A stretch of 64,000 nucleotides of DNA from an uncultured Spirochaetaceae bacterium. Its GTDB lineage: Bacteria; Spirochaetota; Spirochaetia; Treponematales; Treponemataceae. The notes beneath the pieces were generated by a model. That model had not been told where the DNA came from and ran no database searches. It was given only the letters and a program-made list of their open reading frames with translations. Position numbers and translations under genes: made by a program. The stretch spans positions 1 to 64,000 of the forward strand of contig CADANN010000004.1 of assembly GCA_902789325.1 (NCBI GenBank), read 5' to 3'. Positions 8,246 to 18,016 of the stretch are shown here, piece by piece (within the stretch, counting starts at the first letter, position 1; every line of letters begins with the position of its first letter).

Positions 8246-9535
8246 ATGAATAAGAAAAATAAAGTTGATGATAATATTGTTCTCAAAAATTTTGATTATG
8301 AAAAATATCAGTTAGTTTTACCTTACAGATTTTTATTCGGGAGGAAGCGTAAGCGTTTTATTTATTCTGAACTCGAGAAAATGCATCCGTGTTTTTCAGA
8401 TGAGTTTTGTTTTGATACAAACATATGTAAGGTTTCGAAAAAAGGTTTCGAGTCTGATGTAATGGTTATTCATAAAAATACGCTTGCTGAATATGAGGCT
8501 AAAAGATATGAGTCTGCTGTGGGAATTAATCGGATTACTGGAAGCGGATTTTTTATTGATTCATGCAAGCGTCGTAGATTTTTTGTGAATGAAAAGTTTA
8601 AGCGAATGATTGTGACTTTGTGTTTTGTGTTTCTGATGATTTTTATTTCTCTTGTTTTGGCAGGAGTGAAGAAAGTAGCTGGTATATCAAAAAAAGAGAA
8701 CGTACAAGCTTTTGCTTTTGTTGAAGAACAAAATGTTCAGACTGCTGATGATATGGAAAAAAATGTCGCAATAGTTTTCAGGCCTGGTGAAAAATTCTTT
8801 GACAGTATAAGTGCTGCGGGGGGGAGAGTCCTTTCTTTTCGATGGGAAATGGCCGATGGTTCTGAAGTTCTTGAAGCAAAGATAAAGGGAGTTTTTCCTG
8901 AGCAACTTGAAGAAATGAAAATGTCAGCTGTGAATTATGAAAATGAACAGCCAGTAATTCTGGTTACGGATGTTAGACCTGCGCATTCTAAGGGTGATTT
9001 TCAGAAAACAGGTGATATGGTGTGTAGCAGTTTTGACCCGGAGTTTTACAGAAATGTTAGAAGTGTGCTTTCGAAAAATGGTGCTGCACTGAAACAAGAA
9101 ATGCATGCTCCTTATTCGGTTCTCTTTTCGTGTAAAAGGAATGTATTGGCCTCTCTTTTGAATGGGGTTGCTGATTGCATTGCAGATGCTGGTGGATATG
9201 TTTGTTCTGTGAACATTCAGACGGCAAGTGGAACTAGCAGTGGGATTGCCCCTGAAGATTTTGAGATTTCAATTAAAGGTATTGAACGAGCGGCTCAGAC
9301 ACAGGGTGTGGATCTGGTTGTGGTTGCAGAGAATGCTGAACTTTTTGGTGAAATGAAAAATCAAAAGATTACTGGGCAAAGTCAAAAAATGAATCCTCCA
9401 GATAAAAAAGAAAATAACGAAAAAACTGTGAGTAACAAAATTGGAGAAATAAAAACATCAGATGGGAATGTCATTATTTTTTATAAATCAACAGATGGAA
9501 AAATTAAAAAGATTATGGAGGCGCAAAAAAGGTGA
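8246..9535 (+). CDS. Bitopic membrane protein, possible GspL-like assembly component
   Basis: ATG 8246 lies 5 nt after a GGGGG purine run; the earlier in-frame TTG 8234 has no ribosome site. The protein has a cytoplasmic domain of about 120 residues rich in basic and aromatic residues, one membrane helix (MIVTLCFVFLMIFISLVLAG) and an extracytoplasmic domain of about 290 residues with a Lys-rich low-complexity tail. This topology is like GspL, which links the ATPase to the periplasmic machinery, but no actin-like motif of GspL is visible. It may be a lineage-specific subunit. The stop overlaps the next start. Confidence 0.6.
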   Translation: MNKKNKVDDNIVLKNFDYEKYQLVLPYRFLFGRKRKRFIYSELEKMHPCFSDEFCFDTNICKVSKKGFESDVMVIHKNTLAEYEAKRYESAVGINRITGSGFFIDSCKRRRFFVNEKFKRMIVTLCFVFLMIFISLVLAGVKKVAGISKKENVQAFAFVEEQNVQTADDMEKNVAIVFRPGEKFFDSISAAGGRVLSFRWEMADGSEVLEAKIKGVFPEQLEEMKMSAVNYENEQPVILVTDVRPAHSKGDFQKTGDMVCSSFDPEFYRNVRSVLSKNGAALKQEMHAPYSVLFSCKRNVLASLLNGVADCIADAGGYVCSVNIQTASGTSSGIAPEDFEISIKGIERAAQTQGVDLVVVAENAELFGEMKNQKITGQSQKMNPPDKKENNEKTVSNKIGEIKTSDGNVIIFYKSTDGKIKKIMEAQKR

Positions 9536-10152
9536 ATGATCAAAAAATGAATAAACGGTGGAGAAATCGAATATCGAGGCATTGCTTTTTTGTCATATTT
9601 TTTTCAGTGAGTTTTATATCCTGCAAAACACTTCCAAAATTCAAGGGAGAGGCGGATTTATGTGGTTTGATTGTTGATGAAAATAATACTCCTGTAAAAG
9701 ACTTTGTAATCTACTGCAAAACGAATTTAGAAAACATTACTGCACTTACCGATGATAGCGGAATGTTTGTGATTCATGGAGTTTCTTCGGATGTTTATAC
9801 AATCTCTGGAATGAAGAAAAACTATGCAAAACTTGAGAATGAACAATTTTTATTTACAGATCGGAGTAAGATTTTTTGCTGCCAGGTGGAATCTATTGAA
9901 GGGGCTTTTAAAACTGTAGAAGAGTATATACTTCGCGGTGAAAAAAAGAAGGCAGAAGAAGTTCTCGACAGTTTGTATTACGACAAAAAGACTCCGCAGG
10001 AATCTGTTGTCCTGGTTTACAGATTTTTTCTGGCTGAAAAGAACAAAGATAAAAAGCGTATCGTTTCTTCAATTCGAAAACTTGGAAAGATTGATGATGT
10101 GGATTATTCGCAATATGCAGATGCTCTGGAGGGGCTTATTTATGAAGACTAA
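9532..10152 (+). CDS. Lipoprotein with carboxypeptidase-regulatory-like beta domain
   Basis: The start is probably GTG 9532 (GGAGG at 9517-9521), with ATG 9547 possible. The signal sequence ends in a lipobox-like SFISC, so the mature protein is probably lipid-anchored. Residues 45-100 resemble a CarboxypepD_reg/CNA-B-type beta sandwich (LCGLIVDENNTPVKDFV, then TDDSGMFVIHGV). A helical C-terminal half has repeat-like pairs that could be TPR-like (GEKKKAEEVLDSLYYD). No catalytic residues are evident. Secretion-system lipoproteins can act as secretin pilots or assembly factors, and the operon position would fit, but that is inference. Confidence 0.65.
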   Translation: MNDQKMNKRWRNRISRHCFFVIFFSVSFISCKTLPKFKGEADLCGLIVDENNTPVKDFVIYCKTNLENITALTDDSGMFVIHGVSSDVYTISGMKKNYAKLENEQFLFTDRSKIFCCQVESIEGAFKTVEEYILRGEKKKAEEVLDSLYYDKKTPQESVVLVYRFFLAEKNKDKKRIVSSIRKLGKIDDVDYSQYADALEGLIYED

Positions 10153-10582
10153 ATTCTTAAAAATCTTGTGTTGTTTTATTGTACTTGCTTTTTTCGGCTG
10201 TTCGGCCTTTTCGCTGGAACGAAGTCCATACACTATAAATGCTGATTTTGTAATGGATGAAGAATCTTCGGTTTATAAAATCTGTGGAGTGGAACTTTCG
10301 TTTTCTAACCTTGCGACTGAGACTGTAAAAGAATTTGAAGTTGTTTTCTTTCTTTTTGATTCAGATGGAGAGCCGGCTTATGAATGTCCGAATCGTCTGG
10401 CGTTTTCTATTGAAAGAGAAATAGGACCAGATGAAGATTTTTCCGTCTGCCTTAGTCTTGATTCTTATATGACTTTTGTTCCCCAGTCTTTGCTGGAAAT
10501 TGATTATTTATACGTGAGCAGAATTACTTATACAGATGGTTCGATATGGGTAGATCCGTATGGCTTTTCTGCTTTTATGTGA
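10142..10582 (+). CDS. Small exported protein of unknown function
   Basis: ATG 10142 has GGAGGGG upstream and overlaps the previous stop. The 146-residue product has a signal peptide with a relaxed lipobox (LAFFGCSAFS), so it may be a lipoprotein. The mature part is a predicted all-beta domain with strands such as ICGVELSFSNLATETVKEFEVVFFLF. This resembles small immunoglobulin-like or FxLYD-type domains, though no named family is certain. It is 8 nt from the downstream protease gene. Confidence 0.6.
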   Translation: MKTKFLKILCCFIVLAFFGCSAFSLERSPYTINADFVMDEESSVYKICGVELSFSNLATETVKEFEVVFFLFDSDGEPAYECPNRLAFSIEREIGPDEDFSVCLSLDSYMTFVPQSLLEIDYLYVSRITYTDGSIWVDPYGFSAFM

Positions 10583-10590
10583 GGTGAAAA

Positions 10591-12138
10591 ATGAGAAGAG
10601 TTTTTATATCTGTAATAGTATGTGTATTACTTGTGGCAAGCTGCAGTTTGCAGACAGAAAAAATCCGCATAGTAGAAATTGAAAAAGAAGTTAAGCCTGT
10701 TAGCCAATCGGACTCTGAGCAGAAAACAGAAAAAGAACAAGAAAAAGAACCTGATTTAGAAACGGAAAAGGAAACGGAAGCTGAATCAGAGACAGAAACT
10801 GAAGTCGAGACGGAACCCGAATCTGAAGTGTCACAGGAACCCGAGTCAGTAAATGAACCCGAAACAGAGCCGGCCCCTGAACCAGAAGCTCAACAGGAAA
10901 CTGAAACAGAAACAGCTCCTGAGCCCGAACCAGAGCCAATACCAGACCCAATGCAGGAAATGCCAGATCCTCCTAAACTTACTCTCGTAGTTTATATGGC
11001 AGCTGATAATGATCTGGAAAGTTATGCGATTCAGAATCTGAAAGCAATGGAACATGCTGATTTTGAAAAAATAAATGTTCTAGTGCTTTTGGATCGTTCT
11101 GAAGGCTTTGATGAAACTAACGGCGACTGGACGGACACACGTTTGTTTGAGCTTATACATGATGATACAGACAGTAATATTATTGTCTCTAAAAGACTGT
11201 CATGTCCGCCACTTGGTCTTTCAAATAAAGTTGATACAGAACTTGATATGGGTAATCCGAGTGTGCTCTGGAATCTTATGAATTATGTCCGTAACAATTA
11301 CGAGTCAGATAAATATGCATTAATCATCTGGGGGCATGGAACCGGCTGGAGATATTCAAATCTAAATAACAACAGAGCAGTTGCCATTGATGATAGAAGT
11401 GGTTCCTATATGTCGGTTCATGATTTAGGGCGTGCCCTAAGAAATCAGGGCCTTTCCGTAATAGGCTTTGATACTTGTTTTGGTGGTGTGTTTGAAAATG
11501 TGTATGAGCTGAAAAATCATGCAGAATACACTGTTGCAAGTCCGGGCATTACACCATCCAGTGGGTGGGATTATACGACTCTTCTGGAAGATATTTCACA
11601 AAGTTATTTTTCTTCAAAAGAAATTGCAGAAATAATGGCAGATTGTTCACTTGTAAATTCTACGATTTTCAATAACCAAAAATTATATTCTCTGATGAAC
11701 GATATAGAAGAGTTTTCAAAAGCTCTCGCTGCAACAATTAATAATTCTTCTACAAGAAATACGGTTTATTCAAAACTGATTTCGACAAAGTCTTACAGCT
11801 ACATACAATATCCCTGTGATATGTATCTGGATATTTATTCTATGGCAGAAAATTACAAAAGCAGTTCTGACAACACATTGTCATCGGCTGCAAAGAAACT
11901 TCAGAAAACTATTAATTCTTCAGCCAGAACAACAAATACAACGAATACTGAAATCGGAATCCACTTTATTCCTAAAAACGGGCCAAATACTACGGCGGCA
12001 TATCATTCCATTGATTATATAAAAGATATAGATAACGCAAATCAGTGTGCATTTATAAAAGAAAGTCAGGGATGGGTGCCTACAAAAGAAGGAGAGTCTG
12101 GAAGTCTGCTGGATAAATTATTCTATGCAAGCTTTTAG
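10591..12138 (+). CDS. Clostripain-family (C11) cysteine peptidase, lipoprotein with acidic Glu/Pro stalk
   Basis: ATG 10591 follows GAGGTG. The N-terminus carries a clear lipobox (LLVASC). Residues 30-125 are a low-complexity stalk of repeated Glu-Thr and Pro-Glu units. The catalytic C11 domain begins at LTLVVYMAADNDLE. The catalytic His is in IIWGHGTGW (about residue 249) and the Cys in GFDTCFGG (about 295). C11 peptidases cut after Arg or Lys and are often self-activated. It is likely displayed at the cell surface or in the periplasm, held off the membrane by the stalk. Encoded within the secretion operon just before the RHS gene, it could process the exported RHS protein or be a substrate itself. 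Confidence 0.85.
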   Translation: MRRVFISVIVCVLLVASCSLQTEKIRIVEIEKEVKPVSQSDSEQKTEKEQEKEPDLETEKETEAESETETEVETEPESEVSQEPESVNEPETEPAPEPEAQQETETETAPEPEPEPIPDPMQEMPDPPKLTLVVYMAADNDLESYAIQNLKAMEHADFEKINVLVLLDRSEGFDETNGDWTDTRLFELIHDDTDSNIIVSKRLSCPPLGLSNKVDTELDMGNPSVLWNLMNYVRNNYESDKYALIIWGHGTGWRYSNLNNNRAVAIDDRSGSYMSVHDLGRALRNQGLSVIGFDTCFGGVFENVYELKNHAEYTVASPGITPSSGWDYTTLLEDISQSYFSSKEIAEIMADCSLVNSTIFNNQKLYSLMNDIEEFSKALAATINNSSTRNTVYSKLISTKSYSYIQYPCDMYLDIYSMAENYKSSSDNTLSSAAKKLQKTINSSARTTNTTNTEIGIHFIPKNGPNTTAAYHSIDYIKDIDNANQCAFIKESQGWVPTKEGESGSLLDKLFYASF

Positions 12139-12159
12139 TAAGTTTATCGGGAGGTGCTT

Positions 12160-15100
12160 ATGTTTATTATGAAGAATTACAGAAAAATATTTATCTGTTT
12201 TATTTTTTCCATGCTGCTTTGTACAAATAAAGTTTTTGCAGTTTGGTATTCGGGTGGAAGCGGAAGTGATGTTCAGTCAGGATTGATTGGAGAGGGGGAT
12301 AGCAATAGTTCCAGTTCCACCGATCCCTCTACTAATAATTCACATGATACAAATCAAACAGGTCCATCTGGCCCCACTGGACCATCGGGGGCTACAAATC
12401 CAACGTATCCGAATCCCACAGAGAATATGTCTGATAGTCAGTTAAACGAAATAGCTGAAAAAGGAAATAAAGAGCAGCGTGAGGAAGCCTCGAAAATAAT
12501 TGCACAACGTGAACATGAAAGGAAAAATGCAGAAATATTAGAACAATCTAATGAATTAGAAAATGAAGTAAATAATGTTCTTAAAGAAGAAGAACTTGTT
12601 CAGGAACCTTCAGAAGATGCAGAAAGTCTTAATGAGGTGTCTGAAAAAAATGATGAAGATATTGAGCATGCACAAGAATCTATTGAAGAAAAAATAGAAC
12701 AAGCTCATGAAGAAGAATCTGAGAATAAAGTTGAGAGTGATAACAATCTTCATAAGGTCAATTCTCAGACAACTGGTGATCCTGTAAAAATTACAGAAGG
12801 TTCATATGAACAGAATGATATAGATTTTCATTTTCGCGGAACAATAGATTTTACAATAAATCGAAGGTATTCTTCTTCTGGAACAATTGTTTCAAGTTTA
12901 GGTTATGGATGGATTTCAAATCTTGATGAAAGAATAATTTTAGGTACTTCTGCACATCCTGATGAAATGAAAAACAATCTTATTTCTTATTCTGAATATT
13001 TGAAAAATAAAATTGAAGAATACGAATTAAGACTGGCACAAGGTTATAATGTTGAGGATATTTATCATGCCGACGAATTTTATAATGAACAGATACAAAA
13101 AACAAAAGCTCAGTTAACAAAAGCTGTAAAAATTAATTTCAAAACTTCCTATCTCTTATTTAATGCAATGAAGTATGAAGCGAAAGGAAAAGTTGCAGCT
13201 GTTCTTGCTAAAAACGAGGCATTAATAGTAAGACTGAACAATAGAATAAGTTTATTTGAAGAAACTATTTCTGATATTCAGAAACATTTGAGGCGATTAG
13301 AAGAATATAAAGAAATATATCAGAATAGTCTTCGACAGATTGAAGCTTTTGAAGAATTTTATCAACTCGCTGTTATCAGAAAACAGAAGAATAAAGTTGC
13401 AATGTTTTCTGGTATGCCTTTGTGGTATGAAGAAACAGGATTCGATACACTAACATTAATTGATGAAAATGGTTATCCTCATATTTTTAAAGAAAATGAA
13501 AATAATCGCGGATACTGGAAGATTGAAAATGATAAAAAATATCTTGAAGTACATCTTGTAAATAATGGCTACGAACTGATTCAAAAGAACGGCATTGTAA
13601 AACTTTTTGATGAAAACGGCTTTATTATAAAAATATATGACCGTAATAAAAATTTTGTTCAGATAAACAGAAATGCCGATGGAAAAATTGATTCAATTGA
13701 AACTTCCAGTTTTGAAAAGTTGAATTTCGAATATGATAAAAATGGGAAATTTATTGTCAAAATTACAAATACACGTGCACCAGATGAATATGTAAACTAT
13801 GGTTATAAAGGTAATAAGTTAATTTCTGTTCAGGATACAGATGGTGATACAATAAATATGGAATATGATAATCTTGGACGGCTTGTTGCATTAAGAAAAG
13901 CTGATAACAGCAAGATTCTTTTTAAATATGATGAAATAGATGCTGATGGAAATATACTTGCAACTGCAACTATAAATGAAGAAGGCTTTGCTGAACACTT
14001 TATTTATGACAAAGTAAATCATCAGACAGACTATATTGATCATGATAATAATAGATATTCTTACTGGTATGATGAAAAATACAGGACGATAAAGGAGCTT
14101 CAGCCTGATGGAACTCTAATTCAACAGGAATATGATGATAACGGTTTTCTTGTAAAAAAGAGCATTAATGGTTCTGTAATTCGATATTATTATGATGATG
14201 ATGGAAATAAGATAGTTGCAGATTATAATAATTCTCGGGAGCGATGGGAATACAATCAATTTGGTCAGGTAACGTTACATATTGGTCAGGATAATATAAC
14301 AGAAGAGTTTGTTCGGGATGAAAAGGGAAATCTTTGTGAGTACAGAAAGGGTGGACAGACTAAATACAGGCAAATGATTAATTCTAAAGGACAGGTCGAA
14401 CAATTAATAGTTTATGAAGAAAAGCCTGTAACCACAATATATGAATATGACAGGTATGGAAATATTATCTCAAAAACAACCGAAGGTATAAAAACTGAAT
14501 ATTCTTTTGATTCACGTAATAGAGTCTGTAAAATAATAAAGGCTGGTAAAGAACTGGTTGAATATTCATATGAAAAGGGTAGAACAAAAGAGACATTTTA
14601 TAACGGACTTGAAACGATATATCTGACAAATGGACGTAAAGATATTACATCTATTATTCAAAAAGATACTTTAACCGGCGATGTACATCAGAGACGGATT
14701 GAATATGATAAAAGGCATCTTCCTCTTTATATCTATGCTGGTAATGGAACTTCTGAAAACTTGATTCAAAGTTATCTTTATACTGCTGAAGGAAAACTTT
14801 CTGCTGAAATAAAATATGGAGAAGAATGCTGGATCAGACTTTATGAATATAAAGCCGGACAGCTCACAGAAGTAAAGCAGTTTATGATAGCTAATCCGGC
14901 TGCGGTTTATGAAACAAGATTCAGTAGTATTTTCTTGAATGAACTTTTATTGTTTGCCGGTGAAAGTGTTTTCATTCAAAAATATAATTATAATTCTGAA
15001 GGGTTGAATAATTATTCCACCGAGCAGAATATTTATGACAATTCACAAGAAAAGAATACCTGGTTTGAGTATGATGATTTTAATCGTATTAAATCAAAAA

Positions 15101-18015
15101 TAATCGGACAGACAAATACAAAAGAGAATGCAGTATATTTTGAAACTTTTGAATATTCACCTGATGGTAGAACAATAACTGTAAATGAAGGTGATAAATA
15201 TGAAACAACTTTTTATCTTGATGCTTTTGGAAATGTAATTAAACAGATTGATGGTAATGCTAACGAACGTTCGTTTGTATATAATTATCTGAATCAAATG
15301 ATAGAAAGTTATGATGGATATGGAAACAAAATTTCGTATTCATATAACGCTCTGAATGAAATAAAAACCATGACATTTTCAGATGAATCAAAAATACAAT
15401 GCGAATATAATTATATGGGGCTTCTTTGCAAAGTAGCAGATGATTACGGATTAGTTTATACAGCTGAGTATGATGGGGCTGGCAATAAAATTAAAGAGAA
15501 GCATAGATCAGATTCAGAGCGAAGTTATAAATATGATCTGAATGGGCGGATTTTTGAGACAAAATGTGGTAATGATATTTTAGAGTCTTATGTGTATGGA
15601 AGTGATGGCCGTTCGATAACAGTCCAGGATGGAAACGGAAATTATTATTTATATTACTATGATACGCTCGGCAGATTAATAAAAGAACAGAATCGTTCGG
15701 GGGTCACACAGTATTTTACATACGATGAAAGTGGGAGGTTGAAATCAAAAAGAAATTTTGATAATGGTGAAACTGTTATTTCCTATTCTTATAATGGACT
15801 GGTAAAAACAATTCACTTTTCTGATGGAAGCGAAAGCAAGTTTGTTTATGATGAAATAGGAAATCTGCTTGAGGCAGAAAACGCCACTGGAAAAATTTGT
15901 TTTCAATATGATCAGGGCGGTCGTATGATTTATCAAAAGGATGAAGTTACAGGTGACGAAGTTTATTTTCAATATGATAAGGCAGGAAACAGAACCGGTT
16001 TGGAAAGCAATAATCGAAAAACTACTTATACATATGGAAGTAACAATGAACTCAAAGAACTTTTTGATAATAAACAGAAACTCAGTCTCCAATTGACTTA
16101 TGATAACAGAGGAAGAGAAATTTTACAATTATCAGGGAATGGTGTAAAAGAAGAAATTCTTTATGATAAGGCTGGAAGAATAATCGTAAAAACTCATAAG
16201 TCTGCCAGGGGAGAATTGCTTTGGGGTGAAGGATATGTCTATGATACAAATGGAAAACGAAGTGCTGCTGTAGATTATCAGGGGCGTATTACCTTATATG
16301 AATATAATAATGCCGGGCAGTTAGCAGAAGTATATTATCCATATACAGATTATATGGTTGAGACAGTAAAGAAAGAAGCTGAGATGAATGGCCTTTCAAC
16401 AAAAATTGATCCTGGTGAAAACCGCTACCTTACAAGTTCAGAAAAATCATCAATTGTTTTGCTCCTGGAAAAAATGCAAACTGGACTTGGTTATGTGCTT
16501 CCAAATCTCCAGACTTTTATAAAAGAAAAATATACCTATGATAAAAATGGAAATCGAATAACTAAAACTACAAACTTGGGAACAATTGAATACAAGTACG
16601 ATTCAGAAAATCGTCTTGTTTCAAGCGGTAGCTCAGGCAGGTCTCATATAACTTATACCTATGATCCAATGGGAAATATGCTCTCACAGAAAAGTAGTTT
16701 TAATTCCGCAGAATATAAATATAATGCGCAGGGACGGCTTATTTTCTGTGAAGCCTTTAATCATATTGAAAAAACATATTGTCAAACCTCTTATGATTAT
16801 GATGCTCTTGGCAGGCGGATATTAATACAGGATGCCAATGAAAGTCCTCTTCGTACTATTTATGATGGACTTTCTTTTGATATTATAAAACAAAGTCCCG
16901 TTATGCCAAACGGAATGTTTACAGATAATGGTGAAACTGGAATTCACTGGATAACAAATGGAACTCCTAATGGAGGACGTTATCGATATATTTCAGATGA
17001 AAATGATTCAGACGGAAATAGATATTATATTCTAAACGATACTTCTTATAAAATTGTAAATAATCGATATAGAGGTGAACGAACTGTGCTCAGTTATAAT
17101 GAAAATCTTGTAGCCCAGTTTACAAACGAAGGTCAAGAATATTTTTCTACTGACTTGCTGGGAAGTGTTACTTGTGTAACTGATGTTTATGGCATATCAA
17201 AAGGAAACTTTACTTATGATGCATTTGGTTTACTAACTTTCGGAAATTATTCTGATTCAAAAGATTTTGGTTATCTTGGGAAACAACAGGATGTTACTTC
17301 TGAATTCTACAATTATGGTTATCGTGACTATACACCAAAGCTTTCCCGCTTTACATCACTTGATCCAATTCGTGATGGTTATAACTGGTATTCCTACTGC
17401 AGTAATGACCCTGTAAACTTTAAGGATTGTTCAGGCTTGGATCAGATTGCAGTAAATGGTGATAATCTAATGCAGGATAAAGCATGGCGAGATAAAAAGT
17501 TGAAAGATACTGATGATAATTTCAGTAAATCGAGTTGCGCAATAATGTCAGTATCAGATGTTTTTGATGAATCCCCTGAGTATATAAATGATAATTATGT
17601 TAAAAATGGAATTATAAGCTGGACTAAGGTTGCAGAAGATCATAAACAAACAGCAGACAGAGAGTTTGAGCCTTTTACAAAAGATATTTACCTAAGCCAG
17701 GTAGATGATACAGATAATACTTATCAGACTCTTGTAAATGTAAATTATGATAAACAAAATCATGATCATTGGGTTGGGGTAAAGGATGTAGTTACTATAA
17801 ATAATAAAGATTATGTAGTAATAAATCCAACTTCAATAAATGATAAAATGACAACCTATGATGTCTGGAACTATTATGATGACAAAAAGGGAGAAACATA
17901 TTATCCAGATTCAAGATTAGAAAAAGGCTGGATTGTAGTTAATGGAGAAATTCTTGTTCCTGTAAAAGAAACAAAAGGATATGTAAATTTCATAGAAACA
18001 AAAAAGGAGAACTAA
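12160..18015 (+). CDS. Giant RHS/YD-repeat protein with a papain-like C-terminal domain
   Basis: ATG 12160 lies 5 nt after GGGAGG; GTG 12154 overlaps that site. The protein has about 1,951 residues (numbering below counts from 12154 and is 2 higher). A signal peptide ends KVFA. A Gly/Ser/Pro segment with collagen-like GPSGPTGPSG follows, then a Glu-rich coil (100-200) and a DUF6531-like RHS start (DPVKITEGSYEQ, RRYSSSGTI). A long helical insert covers 275-410. Tens of YD repeats (YDxxGR/N type) run from 540 to 1700. The RHS core end reads FTSLDPIRDGYNWYSYCSNDP. After about 1766 comes a distinct 188-residue domain with SSCAIMSVSDVF, DHWVGVK and VINPTS, the spacing of a C39-like papain-fold peptidase (Cys1795, His1872, Asn1891). 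RHS shells enclose toxin-like cargo. The gene looks more AT-rich than most of the window. Confidence 0.9.
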   Translation: MFIMKNYRKIFICFIFSMLLCTNKVFAVWYSGGSGSDVQSGLIGEGDSNSSSSTDPSTNNSHDTNQTGPSGPTGPSGATNPTYPNPTENMSDSQLNEIAEKGNKEQREEASKIIAQREHERKNAEILEQSNELENEVNNVLKEEELVQEPSEDAESLNEVSEKNDEDIEHAQESIEEKIEQAHEEESENKVESDNNLHKVNSQTTGDPVKITEGSYEQNDIDFHFRGTIDFTINRRYSSSGTIVSSLGYGWISNLDERIILGTSAHPDEMKNNLISYSEYLKNKIEEYELRLAQGYNVEDIYHADEFYNEQIQKTKAQLTKAVKINFKTSYLLFNAMKYEAKGKVAAVLAKNEALIVRLNNRISLFEETISDIQKHLRRLEEYKEIYQNSLRQIEAFEEFYQLAVIRKQKNKVAMFSGMPLWYEETGFDTLTLIDENGYPHIFKENENNRGYWKIENDKKYLEVHLVNNGYELIQKNGIVKLFDENGFIIKIYDRNKNFVQINRNADGKIDSIETSSFEKLNFEYDKNGKFIVKITNTRAPDEYVNYGYKGNKLISVQDTDGDTINMEYDNLGRLVALRKADNSKILFKYDEIDADGNILATATINEEGFAEHFIYDKVNHQTDYIDHDNNRYSYWYDEKYRTIKELQPDGTLIQQEYDDNGFLVKKSINGSVIRYYYDDDGNKIVADYNNSRERWEYNQFGQVTLHIGQDNITEEFVRDEKGNLCEYRKGGQTKYRQMINSKGQVEQLIVYEEKPVTTIYEYDRYGNIISKTTEGIKTEYSFDSRNRVCKIIKAGKELVEYSYEKGRTKETFYNGLETIYLTNGRKDITSIIQKDTLTGDVHQRRIEYDKRHLPLYIYAGNGTSENLIQSYLYTAEGKLSAEIKYGEECWIRLYEYKAGQLTEVKQFMIANPAAVYETRFSSIFLNELLLFAGESVFIQKYNYNSEGLNNYSTEQNIYDNSQEKNTWFEYDDFNRIKSKIIGQTNTKENAVYFETFEYSPDGRTITVNEGDKYETTFYLDAFGNVIKQIDGNANERSFVYNYLNQMIESYDGYGNKISYSYNALNEIKTMTFSDESKIQCEYNYMGLLCKVADDYGLVYTAEYDGAGNKIKEKHRSDSERSYKYDLNGRIFETKCGNDILESYVYGSDGRSITVQDGNGNYYLYYYDTLGRLIKEQNRSGVTQYFTYDESGRLKSKRNFDNGETVISYSYNGLVKTIHFSDGSESKFVYDEIGNLLEAENATGKICFQYDQGGRMIYQKDEVTGDEVYFQYDKAGNRTGLESNNRKTTYTYGSNNELKELFDNKQKLSLQLTYDNRGREILQLSGNGVKEEILYDKAGRIIVKTHKSARGELLWGEGYVYDTNGKRSAAVDYQGRITLYEYNNAGQLAEVYYPYTDYMVETVKKEAEMNGLSTKIDPGENRYLTSSEKSSIVLLLEKMQTGLGYVLPNLQTFIKEKYTYDKNGNRITKTTNLGTIEYKYDSENRLVSSGSSGRSHITYTYDPMGNMLSQKSSFNSAEYKYNAQGRLIFCEAFNHIEKTYCQTSYDYDALGRRILIQDANESPLRTIYDGLSFDIIKQSPVMPNGMFTDNGETGIHWITNGTPNGGRYRYISDENDSDGNRYYILNDTSYKIVNNRYRGERTVLSYNENLVAQFTNEGQEYFSTDLLGSVTCVTDVYGISKGNFTYDAFGLLTFGNYSDSKDFGYLGKQQDVTSEFYNYGYRDYTPKLSRFTSLDPIRDGYNWYSYCSNDPVNFKDCSGLDQIAVNGDNLMQDKAWRDKKLKDTDDNFSKSSCAIMSVSDVFDESPEYINDNYVKNGIISWTKVAEDHKQTADREFEPFTKDIYLSQVDDTDNTYQTLVNVNYDKQNHDHWVGVKDVVTINNKDYVVINPTSINDKMTTYDVWNYYDDKKGETYYPDSRLEKGWIVVNGEILVPVKETKGYVNFIETKKEN

Positions 18016-18016
18016 T

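Noticed and set aside
9938-10141. Upstream extension of the frame of the small protein at 10142
   Set aside because: It overlaps the lipoprotein gene in another frame. ATG 10142 has a good ribosome site and begins a signal peptide.
10690-10970. Possible tandem DNA repeat in the protease stalk
   Set aside because: Repetition is at the amino-acid level with irregular codons and no fixed unit length.
10700-11055. Minus-strand ORFs opposite the Glu/Pro stalk of the C11 protease
   Set aside because: They are the complement of GAA/CCA-rich repeats, giving Phe/Leu-rich low-complexity sequence.
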